Source: Marinicella marina
GTDB taxonomy: Bacteria > Pseudomonadota > Gammaproteobacteria > Xanthomonadales > Marinicellaceae
Direction: 5' to 3'
NCBI RefSeq assembly: GCF_030065545.1
Contig: NZ_JASJNC010000007.1
Location: 1 to 64,000, forward strand
Length of the DNA: 64,000 nucleotides
In this document: positions 1 to 9,200 of the stretch, one piece after another
Layout: every line of letters begins with the position of its first letter
How positions within the stretch are numbered: the stretch's first letter is position 1
Translations under genes and position numbers: made by a program
The notes under the pieces: generated by a model
Told to the model about the DNA's origin: nothing
The model's input: the letters and a program-made list of their open reading frames with translations, nothing else
Database searches by the model: none

Positions 1-846
1 GCTACCGTAACCGACGCTGCTGGCAATACCAGTAATGCCGATGCCTTCTTTACCTTAGATAACACGCCACCAGCTGTGGCTGTGTGTACTGTCACACCTG
101 ATCCAGCCAATGATGGCACCGCCCTGACCGCTACTTGTACTGGCGTTGAAACCGGCGCAACCGTCTCTATCCCAGGTTACGTTTGTGGCGCTGAGGCCGG
201 TAACGAAGTGGTTTGTACCGCAACTGCTGGCCAGAATGGTGTTGATGGCGATGAAGTAGCTACCGTTACTGACGCTGCTGGCAATACCAGTAATGCCGAT
301 GCCTTCTTTACCTTGGATAACACCGCACCTGATGCACCGGTTTGTACAGTCAATCCGAATCCAGCCGCAAGTGGCACAGCAATTACAGCCACTTGTACCG
401 GTGTTGAGACTGGCGCCACTGTGAGCATCCCAGGTTATTCCTGTGGCGCAGAGGCCGGTAATGAGGTGGTCTGTACTGCCACTGCTGGTAGCGAACCAGG
501 TCAAGTCAGTGGTGATGCCACAGCAACAATAACCGATTTGGCAGGTAATGCTTCAACAGCTCCAGTAACGTTTACTTTAGATGATACCGCCCCAGTGGCA
601 CCGGTTTGTGTTGTTACACCAGACCCTGCCATGACGGGTGATACTGTAACTGCACTGTGTACTGGCGTCGAAACTGATGCAACAGTCACCATACCTGGCT
701 ATGTCTGTGGTGTTGAGACAGGCAATGAAGTTACATGTACAGCCACCGTGGGTGTCGATGGTGTGAATGGCGATGAAACTGCAACTGTCGCGGATTTGGC
801 CGGTAACAGTGTCGATACGCCAGTCACATTCACAATCGATGACGAG
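1..846 (+). repeat. Tandem Ig-domain coding repeats, period 258-264 bp
   Basis: Equivalent points of the repeat (codons for A-T-V-T-D and variants) fall at 1, 259, 523 and 781. The first two copies are almost identical over their first 66 bases, which suggests recent duplication or gene conversion. The third unit is 6 bases longer, and the fourth is the most diverged. Confidence 0.85.
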
Positions 847-1563
847 GCGCCAGAGGCACCAACCATCAACTCACCCAGCAACGGCTCTAACGTTTCTGGC
901 ACTGGTGAGGTGGGTGCCACTGTGACTGTTGTGACCGATTCAGGAGCCACCTGTTCTGCTGTGGTTCAGGCTGATTCATCTTGGTCTTGTGACTTATCAC
1001 CAGAGCCAGTTGATGGTGAGACCGCCACAGCCACTCAAAGGGACGATGCGGGTAATGAATCAGGCCAAGCAACAGCTGTCATTGCGTATGTTCCTGACTT
1101 ATCAAGCTTCATAACCAATTGTGTGGCCGGGGTCAAACCCAACCAAACACTGCTTTATGAAGTCAGCATCATGAACTCTGGTAATTTCACCATCAATGGT
1201 GCTCAAGTGACCACGGCCTTTGGTAACTCATTGAGTGAAAGCGCTTGGGTTTGCCAAAGCCTGGGTGGAGCCAGTTGTGACAATGCCGCTGGCAATGGTG
1301 ATTTGAATGAGCTGGTAGATTTACCAGCAGGTTCAGGCTTGGTTTATATGTTTGAAACAACAGTAACTGGTACTTTGTTAGATTTCATTGATGTCAATGC
1401 CACAGTAATGATGCCTAATGGCATCACAGATGTGAATGGTTTTGATAACTCGAGCTTTGACAGTGACTTAATTTACAACTTCATTTTCAAAGATTCATTT
1501 GAGTGTGCTGCACCAGGCACTGTCGAGGAGACCATGAATTTACTTGAGTCATTGTTGCAATGA
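1..1563 (+). CDS. Ig-like repeat secreted/surface protein, 3' part (5' end outside window)
   Basis: The reading frame is open from base 1, so the start lies upstream; the GTG at 76 is internal to a repeat. The visible 520 residues hold tandem bacterial Ig-like repeats of about 86 residues with repeated D-x-A-G-N and N/D-x-A-P motifs and paired cysteines. A Big_6-like Ig domain follows (about residues 280-360), then a DUF11-like domain (about 365-490). Near the C-terminus is the segment NFIFKDSFE (bases 1477-1503), followed by about 20 further residues. Such repeats usually form stalks of adhesins or exported proteins; the substrate cannot be told. A strong hairpin terminator lies just after the stop. 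The domain type is well supported; the role is inferred. Confidence 0.85.
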   Translation, partial: ATVTDAAGNTSNADAFFTLDNTPPAVAVCTVTPDPANDGTALTATCTGVETGATVSIPGYVCGAEAGNEVVCTATAGQNGVDGDEVATVTDAAGNTSNADAFFTLDNTAPDAPVCTVNPNPAASGTAITATCTGVETGATVSIPGYSCGAEAGNEVVCTATAGSEPGQVSGDATATITDLAGNASTAPVTFTLDDTAPVAPVCVVTPDPAMTGDTVTALCTGVETDATVTIPGYVCGVETGNEVTCTATVGVDGVNGDETATVADLAGNSVDTPVTFTIDDEAPEAPTINSPSNGSNVSGTGEVGATVTVVTDSGATCSAVVQADSSWSCDLSPEPVDGETATATQRDDAGNESGQATAVIAYVPDLSSFITNCVAGVKPNQTLLYEVSIMNSGNFTINGAQVTTAFGNSLSESAWVCQSLGGASCDNAAGNGDLNELVDLPAGSGLVYMFETTVTGTLLDFIDVNATVMMPNGITDVNGFDNSSFDSDLIYNFIFKDSFECAAPGTVEETMNLLESLLQ

Positions 1564-1580
1564 AGCCACAGTAAATAGCC

Positions 1581-1613
1581 AAAAAAAAGCCGAGTAATCA
1601 CTCGGCTTTTTTT
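1581..1613. terminator. Bidirectional rho-independent terminator
   Basis: Stem GCCGAG/CTCGGC (1589-1594 and 1601-1606) with a 6-base loop, preceded by an A-run and followed by a T-run. It can end both the Ig-repeat gene on the plus strand and pdxH on the minus strand. Confidence 0.9.
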
Positions 1614-1629
1614 GTGTGTAGTTAATTAA

Positions 1630-2265
1630 TCAAGGCGCCAAACGATTGATGTGCCAATGGCCTTCATTAAGCTCATATTTAAATCGGTCGTGTAACCTGT
1701 TGGCTCTGCCTTGCCAAAATTCAAAAGATTCTGGCATGATGCGGTAACCACCCCAACTATCAGGCAAAGGAATTTTGCCGTCTTTGAATTTCTCTTTGAC
1801 TTGATTCATCAATGTTTTTAACACTGTTCGACTGGATATGACCTGACTTTGTTCAGAAATCCATGCACCTAATTGAGAGCCTTTGGGTCTGGAGGTAAAG
1901 TACTTGAAAGATTCAGCTTTTGATATTTTTTCAACTTGACCGCTGATTCTGACCTGTCTTTCAAGATCTAGCCAAGGAAATAACAAGGATGCTTGTGGGT
2001 TGGCATCAATTTCTTGCGCCTTGGCACTGTTATAATTGGTAAAAAAAACAAAACCCCTTTGATCAAATAATTTCAATAATACGGTTCTTACCTGTGGCAT
2101 ACCATCGGCACGCACCGTGGCAATACTCATGGCATTGACTTCTTTTAATTCAGCCTCCCTGGCCTGTTGAAACCACTTCTCAAATTGAGCAAAAGGGCTG
2201 GCAGCCAAATCCTCTCGATTCAAACCAAATTGTGTGTATTCTTTTCTGATTTCACCAATATCCAA
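1630..2265 (-). CDS. pdxH: Pyridoxamine 5'-phosphate oxidase
   Basis: FMN enzyme that oxidises pyridoxamine or pyridoxine 5'-phosphate to pyridoxal 5'-phosphate in the cytosol. The 211-residue length is typical of the family. Family blocks are visible: RTVLLK (60-65), SLLFPWLDLERQV (93-105), SRPKGSQLGAWIS (125-137), FWQGRANRLHDR (183-194) and the C-terminal NRLAP. The start is TTG at 2265, supported by a GAGGTG ribosome-binding site; this site overlaps the stop codon of the upstream GldG-like gene, so translation is probably coupled. It is the last gene of the ABC operon on this strand. Confidence 0.97.
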   Translation of the reverse strand: MDIGEIRKEYTQFGLNREDLAASPFAQFEKWFQQAREAELKEVNAMSIATVRADGMPQVRTVLLKLFDQRGFVFFTNYNSAKAQEIDANPQASLLFPWLDLERQVRISGQVEKISKAESFKYFTSRPKGSQLGAWISEQSQVISSRTVLKTLMNQVKEKFKDGKIPLPDSWGGYRIMPESFEFWQGRANRLHDRFKYELNEGHWHINRLAP

Positions 2266-2273
2266 AATTCACC

Positions 2274-3431
2274 TCATTTATTTTTACGCCAAAAGATCAC
2301 AGCCAACAGCAAAAACACCGCAGGGAGAAATAACAACATGATGCCAGAAAACCACAATACTTCACCCCGTTCATAGTAAAGCTGGGTGCCATTGTTACCA
2401 ATTGTGGGTAAATCAATTCTGTCATCATACCTGAGTAACCAATCTACCATGCGGTATGACATTTCCAAATTTCCACCGCTGTCAATTTGTGCATTATTAA
2501 GAAAATCACTGTCACCCACTACCATCAAGCGCGCGCCATTAAGTTCTTGTGTTGCTGCCAGAGTTTGACCCTGGGTATTCTGCCACAACACCTGACTGCT
2601 GGTTGAAAATGGTAAAACACCACTCAAATCCAATGGCCTGTCAAAGTTTCTATTGATGTCATGATTCGGAAAGTTTTTTAACACCAGCTGTCCCTGATGA
2701 TAAGCATCGGTTCGCATCACATCAAACATCAAAGCCAGTTGAGGCTGTTGTTGGATGGTTTCAGGATCTACCAACCAAAGCAGGCTGATGCCACGCATCA
2801 CAGTTTGTTCCAACCACGCCATCTGCGCTTCATTCAATGGCTCTTGTGGTGACGCCAGCACCAACAACTTAGTCTGTTTGGGCAACCTTAGTTTGGCATC
2901 AAAAGGCAAAACAATTGATTTGTAGTTGGCTTGAGACAAGGCATTGATCCACATATTGAGTCCACTCAATTGATCTTTAGCAAATGATTTACTGCCCTGA
3001 CCATCTAAAAAAACCAACCAATCATCGTTGTTGTTTTGACTGATACTTTTCAAGCCATTGAAAAAAGCTTCGTATGATAATGTAGCCAATTGGAACTCGC
3101 CTTTTTCATTGGCTATGATCATTTCACCTTGTTTGCGGATGTTGTATTGATCCACCAATGCAGCATGCTGATTCATATCAAGGTAATCAACTTCAACATC
3201 AGCTAAATGTGTGCTCAGGGGTTGTAAGAAATTTTTCACCAACACCGCTGCAGGAGAATCTGGCAAAGCAAAAACAGTGATTTTAAGTGTTTGCTGAGCG
3301 GATAAAACAGTGACAGCCTGAGGTGTTATTAAATCATCGTAGGTAGCAGCATGACGCCAATTGGGAATGTATTTTGCTGCCATCACCATGCTTATCACCC
3401 AAAGTAATATCAACAGCAGACGTTTTATCAT
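2274..3431 (-). CDS. GldG-like ABC-associated membrane protein (ABC_transp_aux type)
   Basis: A 385-residue protein with an N-terminal membrane segment (about 4-19), a large extracytoplasmic region and a C-terminal membrane segment (about 358-381) ending in RKNK. This topology, and its place after an ABC ATPase and an ABC-2 permease, match the GldG/ABC_transp_aux family, which pairs with GldA/GldF-like components. Its start overlaps the permease stop by four bases (ATGA, 3428-3431). In Bacteroidetes such systems assist gliding; in proteobacteria the role is largely unknown. Family assignment is moderately strong; function is not established. Confidence 0.75.
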   Translation of the reverse strand: MIKRLLLILLWVISMVMAAKYIPNWRHAATYDDLITPQAVTVLSAQQTLKITVFALPDSPAAVLVKNFLQPLSTHLADVEVDYLDMNQHAALVDQYNIRKQGEMIIANEKGEFQLATLSYEAFFNGLKSISQNNNDDWLVFLDGQGSKSFAKDQLSGLNMWINALSQANYKSIVLPFDAKLRLPKQTKLLVLASPQEPLNEAQMAWLEQTVMRGISLLWLVDPETIQQQPQLALMFDVMRTDAYHQGQLVLKNFPNHDINRNFDRPLDLSGVLPFSTSSQVLWQNTQGQTLAATQELNGARLMVVGDSDFLNNAQIDSGGNLEMSYRMVDWLLRYDDRIDLPTIGNNGTQLYYERGEVLWFSGIMLLFLPAVFLLLAVIFWRKNK

Positions 3432-4177
3432 GATTTTTTTACCGCATTGAGATTCATAACTGCAAGCTTTAGAAATACAGCTGCACCAGCCAAAAAGTAC
3501 AACAAAGAGCTGACCCCTATTTCACCACTGCATAACCAGCGTAAATGATGAACAGGTGACAACAACAACAACCAATTCAAACCAAAACCCTGGTTATTGG
3601 ATTCATAGCCAATGAGCCAAAACAGTATAAATACCAGTAAATTCAACAAAACTGCTGTTCCCGTGGATTGTAGTGCGGCAGAAATCATCAATCCTAATGC
3701 TGACAACCAAATAACATACAAGGCCATTCCCAACGCAGCACTGAATAACTGCAACAAATTAACATCACCACCATTAATCAATAATAATGCCACAACTAAC
3801 ATCATTAACCACGCAAAAAAAACAATCACCAACTGCGCTTTGAACTTTTGCCAAATCACAGCACCACTGCTGCTGCGGTTAATCAACAAATACCACAGCG
3901 TCTGTTGAGCGCGTTCTTGTGCCAGCGATAAACCTGTGGTTAATGCCACTGGCAACATCATTAATTGTGCCAGAGTAATCACAAATGGCTGCCACAAGGT
4001 GTCTGTTATATTGGGTGGGTTGGGTAAAGCACTGAAACTGCTCTGTAAGCTCACATACCTATCTAACATTTGCCAAACCAGCCATGAAGATATAAAAGTT
4101 ATGATGGCCAAAACCAACCAGATTAATGGGCCTCGCCAAATACTTCTCAAGTCTTTTTGTGTGATACTAAATGACAT
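3428..4177 (-). CDS. ABC-2 type transporter permease (GldF/NosY-like)
   Basis: Integral membrane protein with about six hydrophobic segments starting near residue 18 (GPLIWLVLAIITFI). Starting at the ATG at 4177 (MSFSITQKD) gives 249 residues and an 11-base overlap with the ATPase gene. A longer in-frame start at 4252 would overlap the ATPase by 86 bases and add a hydrophilic N-terminus unusual for the family, so I prefer 4177. It forms the channel partner of the ATPase encoded at 4167-4856 and of the GldG-like protein. Confidence 0.8.
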   Translation of the reverse strand: MSFSITQKDLRSIWRGPLIWLVLAIITFISSWLVWQMLDRYVSLQSSFSALPNPPNITDTLWQPFVITLAQLMMLPVALTTGLSLAQERAQQTLWYLLINRSSSGAVIWQKFKAQLVIVFFAWLMMLVVALLLINGGDVNLLQLFSAALGMALYVIWLSALGLMISAALQSTGTAVLLNLLVFILFWLIGYESNNQGFGLNWLLLLSPVHHLRWLCSGEIGVSSLLYFLAGAAVFLKLAVMNLNAVKKS

Positions 4178-4856
4178 TTGTTGTCTGTTTAATGGTCGAT
4201 GATTGATTAAAATCTTGCAGTAAATTGCGGTACAGTTCATTGAGGTCTTCACCCTTGTAAGCTGCTGAATACAATACTTGCCCTTGGTGCATCACCACCA
4301 CCCAATCAGCCATGGCTTGCGCCTCATGGATGATGTGAGTTGCCATCAAAATCACTTTTGACTTTCGCCATTGATTGATTTGTTGTTGAAAAACATCCAT
4401 CACCGCTGGATCCATGCCATTCATCGGCTCGTCCATGAGTAATAAATCAGCATCAGTGACTGTCAGTTGTGCCAATGACAAGCGTTGCCGATAACCCAAT
4501 GAGAGGTGTTTGGTTAACTTTTTATGCTGCTCATCTAATTGCCACAAATTGATGGCCTGATTCACTTGATTGGCGCTGGCACCAAACAAATCAGCAACAA
4601 AACTCAACTGCTCATTGACGGTTAGCTGAGGGTAAAAGCTCGCTGGTTCTGGCAACAAAAAAACATGCCGCAGGCCTGCAAAATTGATACTCCCGCTGCT
4701 TGCTTGACTCAGGCCAGCCAAAACCCTCAATAAACTCGACTTACCAGCACCATTGGCACCGATCAAAGCAGTCAACCCAGGGTTGGGTAGCGATAAGCTG
4801 AGGTTTGAGAGAATTTTGTGTTTTGAGCGGTTTAAACAAAGCGCTTTTAATTTCAA
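4167..4856 (-). CDS. ABC transporter ATP-binding protein (GldA/NosF/CcmA-like)
   Basis: A 229-residue nucleotide-binding domain. Walker A GANGAGKSS is at 33-41, the signature LSLGYRQR at 118-125, Walker B LLLMDEP at 138-144 and the H-loop His at about 174. The start is TTG at 4856 with a GAGGA ribosome-binding site 7 bases upstream; no better ATG exists nearby. First gene of a four-gene operon ending in pdxH. It should energise the adjacent ABC-2 permease; the transported substrate is unknown. Confidence 0.9.
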   Translation of the reverse strand: MKLKALCLNRSKHKILSNLSLSLPNPGLTALIGANGAGKSSLLRVLAGLSQASSGSINFAGLRHVFLLPEPASFYPQLTVNEQLSFVADLFGASANQVNQAINLWQLDEQHKKLTKHLSLGYRQRLSLAQLTVTDADLLLMDEPMNGMDPAVMDVFQQQINQWRKSKVILMATHIIHEAQAMADWVVVMHQGQVLYSAAYKGEDLNELYRNLLQDFNQSSTIKQTTNVI

Positions 4857-4969
4857 CTGTTTATCCTCATTTAGGGGCTTATACCATACGTTTGGGTATG
4901 CGTTTTTAACTGGCTATTGGAAAACTAATTCATTATAGTAACCAATCCTACGAAAACAAAACAATTATT

Positions 4970-6178
4970 ATGCATGAATTTTTAAACTTCCTCGAAACCG
5001 GTTTATTAAACCTGTCTGCATGGCAGTTGGTGCTGTACACCTTAATCGTGGTTCAGATAACTTTATCCGGTGTCAGCTTGTATTTACACCGAGAACAAAC
5101 CCACCGTGGCATACAAATGCACCCAGTTATACAGCATTTTTACCGCTTTTGGCTGTGGTTCACTACAGGTATGTTGACCAAAGAATGGGTGGCCATTCAC
5201 CGCAAACACCATGCTTACTGTGAAACTGAGGATGACCCGCACAGTCCACAAATCCATGGCATCAAGAAAGTACTGTTTCATGGCGTTACGTTGTACACAG
5301 CGGAAAGAAAAAATACCGAAACCATGGAAAAATATGGCAAAGGAACCCCTGATGACTGGCTTGAGAGAAACATCTACACCCGCTTTCATTATGTCGGTAT
5401 CGTTTTATTGGCATTCTTGAATGTAGCCTTATTCGGTGTGATTGGTTTGCTGATTTACGCCATACAGATGATTTGGATTCCTTTCTTCGCAGCAGGCGTG
5501 ATCAATGGCATCGGACATTTTGTTGGTTACCGCAATTACCGCACCGATGACTCTTCTCGAAACATCACCCGATTTGCTTTTTTTGTGTTTGGCGAAGAAT
5601 TACACAACAACCACCATGCTTTCCCTTCATCCAGTAAGTTTGCCCATAAGAAAGGCGAACATGACATTGGTTGGTATGTGATTTTGGTGTTGAATAAGTT
5701 GCGTTTGTGTAAAATCAAGAAAGTGGTACCTGACCTATATGTAGACGAAGGCCATGCAGAAATTGATGGTGAAAATGTCAAAGCCATATTGACGCATAAA
5801 TTCAACGTATTACAGGTCTATATCAAAGACGTCATCAAACCCTCTTTGACTGATGAGTACCAAAATGCATCCAAATCGTTCAAGAAAAAAATTAAGAAGT
5901 ACACCCACACATTGTCATTGGACCCGCAGTTCTTAAAAACAGATATCAAGTCCAAATTCAATAACTATTTTCACGACAGTAAATCGCTCAACACCTTGCT
6001 TGAGTACAAAGCGGAACTACAAGCCATATGGGACAACAACTCGAAAAGTGTCGAAGAAATGGTTGCTGACTTCAAAGCCTGGTGTGCCAAAGCGGAAGCC
6101 AGTGGCAACAAAATGCTGCAAGATTTTGCCGTTTCTTTACAGCGTTATAAGCTACAAGCCTTTGCGCCAAGCCTTTGA
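4970..6178 (+). CDS. Acyl-CoA/acyl-lipid desaturase (delta-9 type, membrane di-iron)
   Basis: Introduces a double bond into fatty acyl chains at the membrane. The three histidine boxes are visible: HREQTH (40-45), HRKHH (77-81) and HNNHH (212-216), set among hydrophobic segments. The catalytic domain ends near residue 250. The remaining 150 residues are hydrophilic and Lys-rich (for example KSFKKKIKKY), longer than in minimal desaturases. The gene is transcribed divergently from the ABC operon, and a -10-like TATAGT lies at 4934-4939. A terminator follows it. The exact regiospecificity cannot be read from sequence. Confidence 0.9.
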   Translation: MHEFLNFLETGLLNLSAWQLVLYTLIVVQITLSGVSLYLHREQTHRGIQMHPVIQHFYRFWLWFTTGMLTKEWVAIHRKHHAYCETEDDPHSPQIHGIKKVLFHGVTLYTAERKNTETMEKYGKGTPDDWLERNIYTRFHYVGIVLLAFLNVALFGVIGLLIYAIQMIWIPFFAAGVINGIGHFVGYRNYRTDDSSRNITRFAFFVFGEELHNNHHAFPSSSKFAHKKGEHDIGWYVILVLNKLRLCKIKKVVPDLYVDEGHAEIDGENVKAILTHKFNVLQVYIKDVIKPSLTDEYQNASKSFKKKIKKYTHTLSLDPQFLKTDIKSKFNNYFHDSKSLNTLLEYKAELQAIWDNNSKSVEEMVADFKAWCAKAEASGNKMLQDFAVSLQRYKLQAFAPSL

Positions 6179-6207
6179 TAGCTAATAACTGTAGTTCATA
6201 ACAGGCA

Positions 6208-6240
6208 TAAAAAAACCGGGCAAACACCCGGTTTTTTTTG
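6208..6240. terminator. Bidirectional rho-independent terminator
   Basis: Stem AACCGGG/CCCGGTT (6214-6220 and 6227-6233) with a 6-base loop, an A-run before and a T-run after. It separates the convergent desaturase and cadherin-repeat genes. Confidence 0.92.
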
Positions 6241-6256
6241 TATTCAAAGTAATTGA

Positions 6257-9200
6257 TTACTGACAAACAAGCTGTTCAAAATCACTTCTAAAAATATAAT
6301 CCTGAACATTCACAGTGAAACTGTAAGTGGGTGAAGTGTCATCGCCACTGTTAGCCACACCACCATCATCTTGTAATGCAACGGTCACCTCTGCTGCACC
6401 TGCGTTGCCACTGAATGTGTAGCTGACTTGACCGTTGTTATCTATATCGATACTGGATAATACGCCATTGGGATCTGACTGTATACTCACCAACATATCA
6501 GAAACTGACTGTGACGCATCTTCATTATCAGGACCGAAGTCAAACTGACATGCCACTGTCTGGTTCGGTGGATTACCGACTTCACTCAGGGCCACAAATA
6601 CCATGTCTTCAACTGTCATCGATGGTTCGTCGTTCACACAATCTACCGTCACATCAACCGTGGCTTGGGTGCCACCATTCAAATCATAAACAAAGGAATC
6701 ACTGCCACAGAAGTTATCATTGGGGGTGTAATCCACATTGTTACCGCTTTGCACCGCTGAACCGTTACTGGCTGAACCTACAGCTGTTATATTCAATGGG
6801 CCAGCATCGATATCGGTGTCATTACTGGTAACCAAAAGTACATTCAGACCGGAATCTTCATTGATTGTGAAAGCATCATTGACTGCCACTGGGTCATCGT
6901 CAATAGGGTTAACAGTGACTGTGACTGAAGCTGAATCCGAGCCGCCTTCGTTATCGATTATTGTGTATTCAAAAGTGGCCTGACCATTGAAATCTGCAGC
7001 TGGTGTAAAGGTACAAAAGATACCATCCAGCACCACACTGCCATTGCTGGCATTAAAACAAGATGTCGCTTGCAATATATCTCCATCAACATCTGAATCA
7101 CCATTAACAACATCCACAGATACTGATGTATCTTCATCCGTATTCGCTGCATCATCTGCTGCCACTGGGTCGTCATTAACTGCATTGACCGTTACTGTCA
7201 CTGAGGCCGAGGCGGTGCCGCCCTGACCGTCACTGATGGCATAGTCGAATGTACCCTGGCCGTTGAAATCTTGGGCTGGGGTGAATTCACAATTATTGCC
7301 GTTGCGATTGACTGAACCGTTACTGGCATTGCTACACGAGGTCACGCTCAGGGTGTCACCGGTGTCTACATCAGAATCACCATTCAATACACTCACCGCA
7401 ACCAACTCATCTTCATTGGTGCTTGCCGCATCGTTTACGGCCACTGGGTCGTCATTAACTGCAGTGACCGTTACTGTCACTGAGGCCGAGGCGGTGCCGC
7501 CCTGACCGTCACTGATGGCATAGTCGAATGTACCCTGGCCGTTGAAATCTTGGGCTGGGGTGAATTCACAATTATTGCCGTTGCGATTGACTGAACCGTT
7601 ACTGGCATTGCTACATGAGGTCACGCTCAGGGTGTCACCAGCATCCACATCTGAATCACCATTCAATACACTCACCGCGACCAACTCATCTTCATTGGTG
7701 CTTGCCGCATCATTCACGGCCACTGGGTCATCATTGACACAATCAACAGTCATATTGACTGTGGCACCAGAACCACCGTTTAGGGTATAAGTAAATGCAT
7801 CACTGCCACAGTAATCGTCATTGGGGGTGTAATTGATGTTATTACCATTTTGTGCCGCCGTGCCATTACTGGCTGAACCCACAGCTGTGATATTCAAAGG
7901 ACCACCATCAGGATCAGTGTCATTGTCAGTCACATCAAGTGAAGTGGTTCCGCTGTCCTCGTTAACCGTGTATGAATCAGCGACAGCCGTTGGTGGTGAG
8001 TCAGACAATGTGATACTGATGCTGACTTGACTGCTGGTACATTCTTGGGGGCTGCCATCATCACAGGCGTTGTAAGTAAAGGCATCGCTGGCGTTGTTGC
8101 CACCGTCATGGGTATAACTGAATGTACCATTGGCATTGAGATTAAAAGCACTGGCCTCTGTTGGACCACTGGTTAATACAGCGGAGATTGTGTCATCGGC
8201 ATCGGCATCTGAATCATTGTCTAAGACAGAAGTCGCGCCACCAACCAAGGTGGTCACTGTTTGTCCATCATTAACTGCGATGGTCTCAACACCTACTGCT
8301 GGCGGTATATTACAAAACTCGCCAAAAGCCGTTTCATACAGGCCATTTTCACTGGTTGCTCCACTGCTGCGGGTAACAGCATGCTTATTATAAACCCAGA
8401 AACATTCGTCATTAGGATCGACAGCCACAGCTGAATAATCACCCCAGCGGTTGGTGCCACCGAAGGTGCGGTGGTAAAAATCTGTCCCTGGTCTGATAAC
8501 TTGCGAACCTCGCATGGTCCCTGCCGCATCAGCTGGCGAACGCATGGCGAAATACGAACCTGGGAAAATGCTTGGCGATGAGGCGGAGAAACCCACACCA
8601 ATACCGCCATCAGCATTAACCGCTATGGAAGGGAAAAAAGTGAATGTCCCAGCGGCAATATCCTCACCATCAATGATGCCAAAATCATTGGTGACGACGC
8701 CACCACCATTGGCATCAAAAACATACCATGAGGCCGAAGTTTCACCGACCTGACTGCCACTCTCGATGGTTGCGGAAGTAAATAATTGACCATCACGCCA
8801 CACCGCATCCAACGCTCTGGGGTCATTGGTTTGTACCGTCAGTCCTGTGCCTGATTGTGGTGCTGAGGGCAATGCACCTGCTGTGGGTGGTTCTATATCA
8901 CCCACAAAAATAAAACCTTGGGTGAATGAAACAGCTCCTGTGGGGTTGTCCACTCGCACAAACTGCCAGAATTCATTTGTACCATCTGAGAGACGAGAAT
9001 AACCCATCAAATAGGTACCCATACCTGCTGGTGGATTACCATAGGTATGAGCCGGTTGTGAAGTCACTTCAAAACCACCACCGGCAAACGGATCAAGCGG
9101 ACCTATGACTGTGGCACCGCCACCGGCATAAAAGGTGGTTTTATCAATCATCCACATCCTGACACCACCAAAGGTACCGGCATTGCCATAACCAAACATG

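Noticed and set aside
4178-4252. Longer N-terminus for the ABC-2 permease
   Set aside because: It would overlap the ATPase gene by 86 bases and add a Cys-rich hydrophilic segment; ATG 4177 gives a normal permease start.
7263-7790. Plus-strand ORFs repeated at 279-bp spacing
   Set aside because: They are antisense shadows of the duplicated cadherin-like domains on the minus strand.
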